Shown here: positions 44,855 to 57,168 of the stretch, piece by piece
How the letters are laid out: each line of letters starts with the position of its first letter
Numbering within the stretch: the stretch's first letter is position 1
DNA from: Panaeolus papilionaceus
Lineage: Eukaryota; Basidiomycota; Agaricomycetes; Agaricales
Assembly: GCA_015501605.1 (NCBI GenBank)
Contig: JADNRZ010000021.1
Coordinates: forward strand, 434,001-498,000
DNA length: 64,000 bases
Direction of reading: 5' to 3'
Translations under genes and position numbers: made by a program
Notes under the pieces: generated by a model
What the model saw: the letters and a program-made list of their open reading frames with translations, nothing else
Databases searched by the model: none
What the model was told of the DNA's origin: nothing

Positions 44855-45322
44855 GATGAGCACCGCACCTGTATCCCCCCATTTTTCGGTGTTTCTCCCA
44901 TTTTCTGTTTATTTCTATTTGCATCAGCGCTTCATTCACGCGCCGAGCTCTCTTGGTTTCCGAATATTTCGAACATTTTCTTTTGATTTCTATGATTTTC
45001 CATAGCTTTACATACTTAATGTACGTAGTTTACAACCAATACAATTCTCTTTCCGCCCTCGTATTTCGTCTTCGTCTTCGTCCAGTGTCCGTGTACACCT
45101 TCGTCAGCGCTTATTTTCATCATTTTCGTCGTCTTCGTCCTCCATCTTCGTCTCATTTCACCTCACACTCATCTCACTCTCCCATCTTCTCATTTCTCTC
45201 ACATATCGACCCCACGAACTCGTACCGCCCGTCCCATCTTCCCTATCTATCCAACTATATCATCCCCTCATCACACCTTCACCCTCATTTACCTCCCACT
45301 CAGATCTCCTCACGCGCACATC
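44855..45322. mobile_element. 468-bp MITE-like insertion in segment A of unit IV
   Basis: Other units read GTAAACCGTTCAAAGATAGGG without interruption. Here GTAAACCGTT is followed by 468 bp and then ACCGTTCAAAGATAGGG, so ACCGTT is duplicated (44849-44854 and 45323-45328). The insert begins GATGAGCACCG and its other end, complemented, begins GATGTGCGCGT, giving weak terminal inverted repeats. The interior is rich in TTCGTC and TTTTC and has no long frame. It is a non-autonomous element of unknown family. Confidence 0.65.
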
Positions 45323-47071
45323 ACCGTTCAAAGATAGGGATAACGAGTGAATTTTACCTCGATAGGACCTGAAATGTGATTATTTGAACAGCTAACAGGG
45401 ACCCACGCTTCAGATTCAGGCTCTTTCGCACTTATCACCATATGCTCCGACGCTTGATTGAATCATAATGCGTGTTATTCCACTGTTATAGATTAATCAC
45501 CCAAGATTATATGCATACACAACGCTGTGTCGGTCTCTAAAAGTCAGGGGCGAAGTCGAAGCTACTATCATTTCATATCAATGAGGTGGAGATATGAGGA
45601 TCGTCTCCATGTCAAAGGCCTGGATGTCGAAAGTAGGGCAATGGATGTGCCGCATCGCACCGAAACTCCTTCGCGTGGTGCGATAGCCACGTCGAGATCG
45701 AGATGATGCGTGATTGAGACAATGTATACTACGGCACCGTTGTCTCGACCGTGATGCTTGGAGTGAATCAGCGCCTAGCAAAATCACGTCGTCTGATCAA
45801 GAATACATGGTTCGTGAGATGTAGTGTAGGTTGAGCGTAACACAATGACAATGTAGCCGCTCAACCAGAAGAAAAGGGTCGGTATAAAAGGGCACCCGAC
45901 ATCGATAGAGCCCCCTAGTGTTCCCCTCTGGTTCTTTTCAGAAGTGCAGTGACTTTGCAGAGTTTATGATAGGAATAATCAAGTTAAGGGTGAAAAAAAG
46001 GGTGAAAAGTGAGAGGTGAAGTGCATTGTACGAGCTCGCTGCAGTCGAAACCACCACTGTCAGACACGAAACACAATGACACCACCCGTGTGGGTGCTGA
46101 AGATTATCAACATTGGCGCTGCGTTGATCAAGGGACCTCCGTCGAGTGGTTTGGGGATGAGTAATGACGCAAACGGGGTCTGAAAAGGGAAGGATGAACA
46201 GAGTGAGTGAAATACATAGGAAGAACAAGAGAGAAAGCGGAGAGAAAGAACGAAGGGCGATCCAGATTATCCGGTCCAAAGACAAGGCCGGGATCGGGAG
46301 GGTAATCAAAATACTGTCGGTTCAACAAGAACATGCTGTATGAGAGCCGGCCCACACCTGGTTCGTCAATCTTCGATGTTCTACTTTATAGAGAGTATGG
46401 TACAGACGAAGTGATATCAGCGTTACATAGTAGTCGAAAAAAGAGAGAAGGGGTGCAACGAAAATACTCCGCAGACTGAAATGCAAGCGACGACAAAAGA
46501 GCACGATGGAGAAAGCGAGATGAACATGATTTACCTCACTGGATAATGTCATCATATATTGGACTTTGCAATTCCTACATGTCCCATATGTCGTCGCTAT
46601 TACAATCGGTGGAGAATACGTGAGCATAGAGCGATCCAAGGCGACAACAGGGTTAAACACAAGAATGGGGATAACAAGAGGGTCAGGATGAAAAAGACAG
46701 GGAAAAAGGAGGGTACGGGGTATCTTAGACTGCTGTAAAATTGGATAATAAGGAGAAGCGGGAAACTTGTCTATGTTCAATGTAAGTGACTGAACGACGG
46801 TGTTACGGTTTTATTTTTGAGAGTTAATCATGGGTGATGTCACTAATGTGACGATTTGCACATGACGTGACGTGGGGCGGTGATCACGGTTCGTTCATGA
46901 CCAGCTCCCTTGGTTTTGACCACGTAGGCCACACTCAGAATCACTCACAACGGCTTTCTCGCCCCTCATGATCACCCTTATAGATAATTCTTGATATTCT
47001 GGCACTATTTTGCTCAGAATCGGTTGTTTGTATCACGCCATCGTATTCTGACTAGTTCTATGACATTGACG

Positions 47072-47140
47072 GTATGTCTCTTTTCCTTCCTCACTCTTTC
47101 GCCCTTCATTGAATACACGTCCTTGCTGACTATTATCTAG
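47072..47140 (+). other. Conserved intron-like element in segment C, unit IV
   Basis: ATGACATTGACG, then donor GTATGTCTC, TGCTGAC branch-like sequence and TATTATCTAG acceptor, as in units II, V and VI. Confidence 0.4.
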
Positions 47141-50118
47141 ATATCGGATAAACCTTCCATATTCATCGTTTCTGTATCTCAATCCCAACATAATGTTAAC
47201 CACCGCTCTCTTTCCGCCGCCGTGTCACTTCCAGACTCAAAAACCCGAATACTCTGAATCGTCGACGTAGAGATGCCACGCTCTTGACTTCCACTTCACG
47301 TACTACCACGTCATCTGTGCACCGGTCGCATCCGCTTTCAATTCCGCCGAGGATATAATATGGAAGGTCAGTAAGAGGGAGGTGAGGAGAACAAACGGTA
47401 TGTTTCTATTCTTGGTCGCGTTTCCTTTTGGTTACTTTGCTGTTGCTATTCTCTATTCGTTTTCTCATCGTTCTCTTTCGCTACTGGTCTGCTCCTTACC
47501 TCTGCGTTCATATCCATTTCTTAATTCTATCGCTGCTGTTTTTTCTTTCTTCCTTTCCATCGTGCTCGTGCGGTCAACCCGACACCATATTCATCCCAAC
47601 ACGAGGCTATGCTAGGCGTCCTAAAGCCTTGCGTCCATTATCCCACATTCATGTGGGGTGCCATGATGCTGAACTATTCAGCCTGGCCTCGTGGAGTTCT
47701 ATTCATGGCCCTTCTTATTCTTAACCCCTGAACGTGCCCGTTCTGGCCCTATTAATCTTACACCCTCCCCTCGTGTCTGAAGGACACCCCTCAATCCGGG
47801 ATCACCCTTATTTTTCTGCTGGGGGTCCAGATCTTGATCGGCCCAACGTCGCCATCCCACTCACCAACTGCCTTACCTGCCTCTACCCCATCCCGCTTTC
47901 CTTTCATGATACCCTCTTATGATGTCATGCTTATCTCTTCTACCATTCCATTTCTTTCCGTTGGTAGAGTATGGGGGCGGCGTTCGGTCCCTGTTTTTGA
48001 TGTTGGATAGAGTGGAATGGGTGGTTCTGTTGCCCGATAAACGACTTCGTTCGTGTTTTCATTCCCCTCGTCGTTAACCTTCTCGTCTACCATGCGCCTT
48101 CGTGTTTCTCATTTCTATAATCTCGGGATCACGTTAACGAGAACGCCAGAATGAGTCTATTCTTTGCTCGTATTCCCATTTCTTGACTTGCTGGCGATCA
48201 CTGCGGCATTCCATGGGAAACGCTGATCCGGGGACGCTGAAATGAAGCTAAAATGCAATTGCCGAAGACGTTGAAGCAACACCCCGCAGCTCAGCGTGGG
48301 GTCATGGTTGTGTTGGTGTCGTTGAGCTGGCCTGTGGGATGGATGGTATTCGTTCGTCCTTCTCCCGTCTTTCTCTTTCATCGTTTGCTTCGTCATTTTA
48401 TTCTTCTTTTCTGCCTCAATTTCTGCCTCAATGCGTTCTTTCTGAAAATTTCATTCCCTATCCCCTTCAACTCATTCTTTACGACGCTCTTCATTACTCT
48501 CACGAATACTGACATACTTTCGCCTCTATCCACCCAGATCGTATGACCCACCAGTAGCATCCCCCACATCGGCTCATCCCCATATCGTTTTCTAGCCCCA
48601 GGTTCGTGATCATGCCCAACCATCGCCTCGGGTTCAAACTCGTCAGACTGTCCCTCTGCCCTCACGAACTCAGCCTCACCCCTCCTCGTACGCTCACCAG
48701 TACTGCCAAGATTCTTTGGAATCGTCGCCGCTTGGTCAACCGACAGGCTACCTGTCCACTATCTCTCAGAACGGCCGCAAACGCGATGTCTCTGAGCGGG
48801 AGTTCCAGCGCGATTACGAGACAACTTGGGATGAGAGGGATCGCGGGCAAATCTATCACCCTCAACCCCCTTGTCTTAGACTCTCGCTCAACACCGCTCC
48901 ATACCACAGTCCTCAGTCTTCTCATACGCACCATACCACCTCCTCGTCAAACGCATATCAACTCTATGCCTCACGCAGCACCATCACGTCTTCTCGTACT
49001 GCAATCGCCCCTCTCCTCATCTCACCCTCGTCGCCTGCACCTTCCAACTCCCGTTTCTGAGGCGGATACGGAGCAGATGTGGGTGGTGTCATTCCTGACG
49101 CTGGGCAATGACGCTGGCTGGCGCAGGAGATTAGGAGGGCGGGGGTTGCGTTGGCGTTTTTGCAGACTCATGCATCGCGTCAGAGTGGGGACGGAGGGGG
49201 GCAGGGGTATAGGGAGATTCTGTATGGGTGTGGTGAGGAAAGGGAGTGGACGAAGATGTAGGGCACCGATACGGAGTCCGTTGTGAGGGACTACGGTGAT
49301 GGAGATTTCTTCTAAGCTGAGTGTGGCGAAGTGGGATGTGATAGGACAGGACAGCGTGGTGGTGTTGTGGTATGATGGGGAAGGCGTGAGGATGTGCGAT
49401 TGCAGAAACCCGTCGGGAGTTGAGGAAGCTCTTGACATTCGCTTTAGTATCGGAGAGGCCTTGCGGAACGACGTGAAAAAGAGTCGGTGTAAGGAGTTGG
49501 AGCGGGAGCGGCAAGACGAGAGGGAGAGGAAGATGGAATGGGAGGTTTGAATCACCAGCGTTTGATTGTTGAAAGAACCAAGTTGGATGACTTTGGATCA
49601 TGCGTGAGCGCATGGGCGAGGCCGTCCTTGAGTTCTTTGTTGCTTCATGGACGCCCCGTGTCGTGTTCCTTTCAGAGCGCATCATGTCAAGTCCCGTTTC
49701 TTTCTTGAACACTGACATTCTTTTGATGGCGTGGAGGGGGTGATGTAGTTGGGTTGGTTTGCTTTTGATCGTGATTGAAGCGTCATTTCTTATACCTTGC
49801 GTCGTTTCAACATCATTTTCTCCCCCCACCTTACTATCGTCGTTCCGTTTTGAGCCAACTGTTTTTCTTTACGACGGAAGTCGGAGCCCGTCACCATCTC
49901 CCACCGATCTCACCTCCTCGTTCTGCTGGATATCGACGCCACATCCACGAGTGCATTGGTGAGCCGGTCTAAGTAAGGTGCGACTGGCTGTTGGTGGCGT
50001 ACTTGTTACATACAGACGAGATTGTGAGGAGGTTTCGGATCACTGGCTTTGGCGTCATGTTTTTCGCCAGTACACCTTTACTCGCCTCATGTATGTTGAT
50101 ATCATGGCGATAGCTAAT

Positions 50119-50133
50119 AATATAATATAAATG
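50119..50133 (+). promoter_or_regulatory. Conserved AT-rich putative core promoter of GTPase copy 4
   Basis: AATATAATATAAATG about 390 bp before the copy 4 start codon. Confidence 0.5.
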
Positions 50134-50505
50134 TTTGCATCTCTACACATTCACGTCCCGCGCGACACACTGCGATAGGTTCTTATCCGATGAAATCACC
50201 ATATCCATTCAAAATGTTAAAGAGTGTCCTTCCATCAAAACAAGTGAAGCTCCTCCACAACTCAACGACGTGTTTGCTGGTCAGAGCACCGATCGTCTTG
50301 ATCTGACAATTTGGATTCAAGTTCAACGGGGCTGGCACCCGGCACCTGATTGCCGTGACACTCACATGTCACGTCATGAATGCCTTGAGGTTCACTCATG
50401 CACGTTTCACCGTATATGGGGAGCTCCACCATCTGCTCCCCTTTACCAACTTGACTTGATACGACGACCACCCAGTTTTACACTCGCAATTATCTCGTTA
50501 CCATC

Positions 50506-51836
50506 ATGGAAACTCCTCCTATCACCGAGTACAACATAATCAAGGTTGTGGGCACTGTATCAGTTGAATTGATTGACCGTCTCGAGGAGGTCAGGGGCAA
50601 ATTAGAGCCTTTCCAAGTTATCTTGTGAATGGATACCTCTGTTCATATGTCCAATTTTTTATTAACCATTGTTTAGGATTTTGGGTCCCACAGGAGCGGG
50701 AAAAAGCACCGTAAGTCGTGATCACCAGGAAATTGATTCGAGATTGATAATGCTCGGCTATAATTTCCCAGTTTATAGAAGCACTGGACTCCAACAAATC
50801 CCTCAAAATATCCAGCAATCAGCTCGAAGGTTTCACCCAGTCCATATCTCTCTACAGACTTATTGGTGTGGAGCGCATCGGTGATCCGGTGTATCTCATC
50901 GATGTGCCGGGATTCGCAGATACAAAAATATCGGAGATGAAGATCGTCTCGATGTTGAAGGATTGGATGAAAGCAGTAGAGTAATTGTCCGCCCCTCTAT
51001 CAATGGAACAGGACTGCTCAACATGTCTACTAGGTTAAGGAATATACACCATGTTCTGTACTTCACACCTGTCAACAACCCGCGTTTGCCAGGCAGTCAC
51101 CGACAGGTGCTTCGTACTTTCCAGGCTCTAACAGGTGTCAACACAGGTGAAAGTATCACTGTTATAACAACAATGTGGGACTGTGTCTGGAACGAGACTG
51201 GAAGGAAGCGGGCAGAGAGTAATTTCAATCAGCTTCAGGATGAAATATGGAAGGTAGGTGTGTTGTGGATAGAACCTTACATGTTCTGACTTTTTGTTTC
51301 AGGAATATGTGGACCAGCGCACCAAAATTCTCAAGTTCCACAATACACAAGGATCAGCTCTGTCCATTATGGATCAGGCTTTCAGTCGCTGTTCTGGGCC
51401 GAATTTCTTACTTGTGGAAAAGGCGGGCCCCATTCGAGGAACCCCATTTGGCACCAACCTTTATAACAACCTCCAGCAACGGATTGAAAACCTCCACATG
51501 GAAATCGCCAACATGCAGTCTGATTTTCTTGGAGCAGCAGCGCGAGACGACACACAGCTAAGTGAAATGCTTGTTCAGCAACTTGACTCGGCACAGAAAC
51601 TCCTGGCTACATTTGAGCAGGAGATGCATGATTTTGGACCGCCCCCTGACATTCATCCAACTCGTGACATACTGCAACCCCAGATGTTACAGTCTGAACA
51701 GCCACCCTACCAGCCGGTTACCGCCCCCACATCCAATCGACCTCACATGAACTCGCGCCGCATAGGGACATTTGATATAGCCCTGAGCTCGCTCAAGGGG
51801 TTAGGCAGGAAGTTCTCCAAGCGTCGCGAGGACTGA
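50506..51836 (+). CDS. AIG1/GIMAP-like P-loop GTPase, copy 4 (five exons, intact frame)
   Basis: Exons 50506-50624, 50677-50710, 50772-50980, 51034-51253 and 51303-51836 encode 371 residues. Walker A GPTGAGKST is at 43-51, the G2-like threonine in GFTQSIS near 73, DVPGFAD at 95-101 and TTMWD at 166-170. A coiled coil spans about 245-305, then a proline-rich linker and a basic tail ending KRRED. The third intron has donor GTAATT where other copies have GTAAGT, which could weaken splicing. The P-loop is split between exons 1, 2 and 3, so mis-splicing would kill the G domain. It is closest to copy 5 through the coiled coil and to copy 1 in the tail. Cellular role unknown; GIMAP-like scaffolding is inferred from architecture. 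Confidence 0.85.
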
Positions 51837-53761
51837 TATGATTGGTCCGTCTATTTTTCCCTTTTATTATGGGCGATCTTATTGACCTCAATGAAATAGA
51901 TCTTTAATATTCCACGGTCCACTTTCGTTTTCCCTTTCGCTTCCTCGTTTATAGTTTTTGTACTCCTAGTTCAAGCTCTTGTGTGGCGTCATCTTTCAAA
52001 TCTCCGATATACATTCTCATTATCCAATGAATGTTTGTTTGGAGTTCGTTCTCTTATTCTGTCATGTAGCACTGCGAACAATATATTTCTCACTTTGTCT
52101 TTCTCATTGTGAACCAGAATAGCGTTCCGAGTCATCACACGACAGCGAGATGTGGGCGAACTCCTCACCAGGGGTTTTAGTAAACTGTTCAAAGATAGGG
52201 ATAAAGAGTGAATTTTACCTCGATAGGACTTGAAATGTGATGATTTGAACAGCTAACAGGGACACACGCTTCAGATTCAGGCTCTTTCGCACTTATCACC
52301 ATATGCTCCGACGCTTGATTGAATCATAATGCGTGTTATTCCACTGTTATAGATTAATCACCCAAGATTATATGCATACACAACGCTGTGTCGGTCTCTA
52401 AAAGTCAGGGGCGAAGTCGAAGCTACTATCATTTCATATCAATGAGGTGGAGATATGAGGATCGTCTCCATGTCAAAGGCCTGGATGTCGAAAGTAGGGC
52501 AATGGATGTGCCGCATCGCACCGAAACTCCTTCGCGTGGTGCGATAGCCACGTCGAGATCGAGATGATGCGTGATTGAGACAATGTATACTACGGCACCG
52601 TTGTCTCGACCGTGATGCTTGGAGTGAATCAGCGCCTAGCAAAATCACGTCGTCTGATCAAGAATACATGGTTCGTGAGATGTAGTGTACGTTGAGCGTA
52701 ACACAATGATAATGTAGGCGCTCAACCAAAGGAAAAGGGTCGGTATAAAACGTCACCCGACATCAATAGAGCCCCCTACACTGACACCACTAGTGTGGGT
52801 GTCGAAGATTATCAACATTGGCGCTGCGTTGATCAAGGGACCTCTGTCGAGTGGTTTGGGGATGAGTAATGACGCAAACGGGTCTGAAAAGGGAGGGATG
52901 AACAGAGTGGGTGAAATACATAGGAAGAACAAGAGAGAAAGCGGAGAGAAAGAACGAAGGGCGATCCGGATTATCCGGTCCAAAGACAAGGCCGGGATCG
53001 GGAGAGTAATCAAAATACCGTCGGTTCAACAAGAACATGCTGTATGAGAGCCGGCCCACACCTCGTTCGTCAATCTTCGATGTTCTACTTTATAGAGAGT
53101 ATGGTACAGACGAGGTGATATCAGCGTTATACAGTAGTCGAAAAAAGAGAAAAGGGGTGCAACCAAAACACTCCGCCAACTGAAATGCAAGCGACGACAA
53201 AAGAGCACGACGGAGAAAGCGAGACGAACGTGATTTACCTCACTGGATAATGTCATCATACATAGGACTTTGCAATTTCTACACCTCCCATATGTCGTCG
53301 CTATTACAATAGGCGAAGAATATGTGAGCATGGGGTAATCGAAGGCGACAACAGAATCAAACGCAAGAATGGGGATAACCAGAGGGTCAGGATGAAAAAG
53401 ACAGGGAAAAAGGAGGGGACGGGATATCTTAGACTGCTGTAAAATTGGATAATAAAGAGAAGCGCGAAACTTGTCTATGTTCAATGTAAGTGACTGAACG
53501 ACGGTGTACGGTTTTATTTTTGAGAGTAATCATTTGTGATGTGACGAGTTGCACATGACGTGACGTGTGGCAGTGATCACGGTTCGTTCATGAATCATGA
53601 CTAGCTCCCTTGGTTTTGACCATGTAGGCCACACTCAGAATCACTCACAACGGCTTTCTCTGCACCCTTATAGATAATTCTCGATATTCTGGCACTTTTT
53701 TGCTCAGAATCGGTTGTTTGTATCACGCCATCGTATTCTGACTAGTTCCATGACATTGACG

Positions 53762-53831
53762 GTATGTCTCTTTTCCTTACTCACTCTTTCGCCCTTCATT
53801 GAATACACGTCCTTTGCTGACTATTATCTAG
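53762..53831 (+). other. Conserved intron-like element in segment C, unit V
   Basis: The donor GTATGTCTC follows ATGACATTGACG and the acceptor is TATTATCTAG, 70 bp overall, the same as in unit II. Confidence 0.4.
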
Positions 53832-56775
53832 ATATTCATCGTTGCTGTACCTCAATCCCAACATAATGTTAACCACCGCTCTCTTTCCGCCGCCGTGTCA
53901 CTTCCAGACTCAAAACCCGAATACTCTAAATCGTCGACGTAGAGATACCACCGTCTTGACTTCCACCCCACGTACTACCACGTCATCTGTGCACCGGTCG
54001 CATCCGCTTTCAATTCCGCCGAGGATATAATATGGAGGGTCAGTAAGAGGGAGGTGAAGATAACGAGCGGTATGTTTCTAATCTTGGTCGTTTCCTTTTG
54101 GTTACTTTGCTGTTGCTATTCTCTATTCGTTTTCTCATCGTTCGCTTTCGCTACTGGTCTGCTCCTTTCCTCTGCGTTCATATCCATTCCTTAATTCGAT
54201 CGCTGCTGTTTTTTCTTTCTTCCTTTCCATCGTGCTCATGCGGTAAACCCGACACCATATTCACACCAACACGAGGCGATGTAGGCGTCCTAAAGCCTTG
54301 CGTCCATTATCCCACATTCATGTGGGGTGCCATGATGCTGAACTATTCAGCCTGGCCTCGTGGAGTTCTATTCATGGCCCTTCTTATTCTTAACCCCTGA
54401 ACGTGCCCGTTCTGGCCCTATTAATCTTACACCCTCCCCTCGTGTCTGAAGGACACCCCTCAATCCGGGATCACCCTTATTTTTCTGCTGGGGGTCTAGA
54501 TCTTGATCGGCCCAACGTCGCCATCCCACTCACCAACTGCCTTACATGCCTCTGCCCCATCCCGCTTTCCTTTCATGATACCCTCTTATGATGTCATGTT
54601 TATCTCTTCTACCATTCCATTTCTTTCCGTTGGTAGAGTATGGGGGCGGTCTTCGGTCCCTGTTTTTGATGTTGGATAGAGTGGAATGGGTGGATCTGTT
54701 GCCCGATAAACGGCTTCTTTCGTGTTTTCATTCCCCTCGTCGTTAACCTTCTCGTCTACCATGAGCCTTCGTGTTTCTCATTTCTATAATCTCGGGATCA
54801 CGTTAACGAGAACGCTAGAATGAGTCTATTCTTTGCTCGTATTCCCATTTCTTGACTTGCTGGCGATCACTGCGGCATTCAATGGGAAACGCTGATCCAG
54901 GGACGCAGAAATGAAAACCTTGAAGCAACACCCCGCAGCTCAGCGTTGGGTCATGGTTGTGTTGGTGTCGTTGAGCTGGCCTGTGGGATGGATGGTATTC
55001 GTTCGTCCTTCTCCCGTCTTTCTCTTTCATCGTTTGCTTCGTCATTTTATTCTTCTTTTCTGCCTCAATTTCTGCCTCAATGCGTTCTTTCTGAATCTTT
55101 CATTCCCTATCCCCTTCAACTCATTCTTCACGACGGTCTTGAATACTTTCACGAATACTGATATACTTTTGCCTCTATCCACCCAGATCGTATCACCCAC
55201 CAGTAGCATCCCCCACATCGGCTCATGCCCATATCGTTTTCTAGCCCCTGGATTGTGATCCCGCCCAACCATCGGCTCGGGTTCAAACTTGTCAGACTGT
55301 CCCTCTGCCATCACGAACTCAGCCCCACACCTCCACGTACGCTCACCAGTACTGCCAAGATTCTTTGGAATCGTCGCCACTTGGTTAACCGACAGGATAC
55401 CTATCCCCGATCTCACAGAACGGCCGCAAACGCAGCGTCTTTAAGCAGGAGTTCGAGCGCGATTACGAGAGAACTTGGGATGAGAGCGATCGCGGGCAAA
55501 TCTATCACCCTCAACCCCCTTGTCTTAGACTCTCGCTCAACACCGCTCCATACCACAGTCCTCAGTCTTCTCATACGCACCATCCCACCTCCTCGTCAAA
55601 CGCGTATCAGCTCTATGCCTCACGCACCACCATCACGCCTTCCTGTACTCCAATCGCCCCTTGCCTCACCTCACCCTCGTCACCTGCGCCTTTCAACTCC
55701 CGTTTCTGAGCCGGATATGGAGCAGATCTCGGTGGTGTCATTCCTGCTGCTGGGTAACGAAGCGGGCTGGCGCAGGAGATTAGGAGGGTGGAGGGTGCGT
55801 TGGCGTTGGCGTTGTCGCAGACTGATGGATTGTGTCAGAGTGGGTACGGAGGGGGCTAGGGGTATGGGGAGAATCCGTCCTGATGTTGTGAGGGAAGGGG
55901 AGCGGACGAAGATGCGGGGACGATACGGAGTCCGGTGTTAGGGACTACGATGAATATGGTTTCGTCTCAGCCGAGTGTGGCGAAGGGGGATGTGATGAGA
56001 CAGGAGACACGAGAGCGCGTTGGTGTTGTGGTATGATGGGGGAGGGGTGAGGATCTGCGATTGCGGAAACCTATCAGGAGTTGAGGAGGTTCTTGACGTT
56101 CATTTCAGTATCGGAGAAGTCCTGGGGAACGACGTGAAAGAGAGTCGGAGTAAGGAGCTGGAGAGGGAGTGGCAGGACGAGAAGGAGAGGAAGACGGAAC
56201 GGGGAGACCAAATCGCCAGCGTTTGACTCTTGAAAGGCCCGAGTCGGATGGCTTGGATTATGCGTGAGTGCATGACAAGACGTGCCTTTGGTTCGTTGTT
56301 TCGTCATGGATGCGCCGCGTCGGGTTCCTTTCCGAGCGCATCATGTCAACTCCCGTTTCTTTCTTGAACACTGACATTCTTTTGATGGCGTGGAGGGGGT
56401 GATATAGTTGGGTTGGTTTGCCTTTGATCGTGATTGAACCTTCATTTCTTATACCTTGCGTCGTTTCAACATCATTTTCTCCCCCGCCTTACTATCGTCG
56501 TTCCGTTTTGAGCCAACTGTTTTTCTTTACGACGGAAGTCGTAGCCCGTCACCATCTCCCACTGATCTCACCTCGTTCTCCAGGATATCAACGCGACATC
56601 CACAAGCGCATCAAAAAGGCTGCGGTTGAAGTAGAGGTTGGATCTGTGTTGGTGTACTCGTTGCATGCGCACCAGATTGTGACTTGGAGCGTTAGCATCG
56701 CTGGCCATGGCACCGTGTTTTAGCCAGTACACGTATACCCCCCTCATGTATGTCGATATCATGGCGATAGCTAAT

Positions 56776-56790
56776 AATATAATATAAATG
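56776..56790 (+). promoter_or_regulatory. Conserved AT-rich putative core promoter of GTPase copy 5
   Basis: AATATAATATAAATG about 390 bp before the copy 5 start codon. Confidence 0.5.
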
Positions 56791-57168
56791 TTTGCATGTC
56801 TACACATTCACGTCACGCGCGACACACTGCGATAAGTTCTTATCCGATGAAATCACCACATCCATTCAAGATGTTAAAGAATGTCCTTCCATCAAAACGA
56901 GTGAGGCTGATCCACAACTCAAGGACGTGTTTGCTGGTCGGAGCACCGATCGTCTTGATCTGGCAATTTGGATTCAAGTTCAACGTGGCTGGCACCCGGC
57001 ACCTGATTGCCGTGACACTCACATGCCATGTCATGGATGCCTCGCGGTTCACTCATGTGCGTTTCACGGTATACGGCGAGCTTGCACTTTATCATCTGCT
57101 CCCCTTTGCCAACTTGACTTCATACGACGACCACCCAGTTTTACACTCACAATTATCTTGCTACCAGC

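Larger units (their letters stand above)
44736..50505. repeat. Array unit IV, intergenic part (segments A-G)
   Basis: Segment A starts inside its own sequence because of the deletion that removed copy 3. It contains the 468-bp insertion at 44855-45322. Then come B (about 45,970), C (47,072), D (48,600), E (49,060), F (49,600) and G (50,060). Parts are nearly identical to unit V, notably 45,405-45,830 versus 52,265-52,690. A minus-strand frame of 152 codons at 46322-46780 also occurs in unit V, but it accumulates radical substitutions and is not annotated as a gene. Confidence 0.8.
51837..57168. repeat. Array unit V, intergenic part (segments A-G)
   Basis: Segments are A 51,837, B about 52,790, C 53,762, D about 55,250, E about 55,710, F about 56,280 and G about 56,720. 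Relative to unit IV it lacks about 150 bp at the A/B boundary (GAGCCCCCTACACTGACACCAC against unit IV near 45,910-46,080). No supportable protein gene; the conserved intron-like element is at 53762-53831. Confidence 0.8.

Noticed and set aside
45578..45787. A 69-codon minus-strand ORF identical at 52439-52648 and similar at 63702-63920
   Set aside because: It lies in the block that is near-identical at DNA level, its composition is not protein-like, and it is disrupted in unit II. There is no evidence of coding.
46322..46780. A 152-codon minus-strand ORF in segment B, also at 53026-53484 and shortened at 4240-4590
   Set aside because: The copies differ by many radical substitutions and an earlier stop in unit II, with no domain or splice context. 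The conservation is explained by the DNA repeat.
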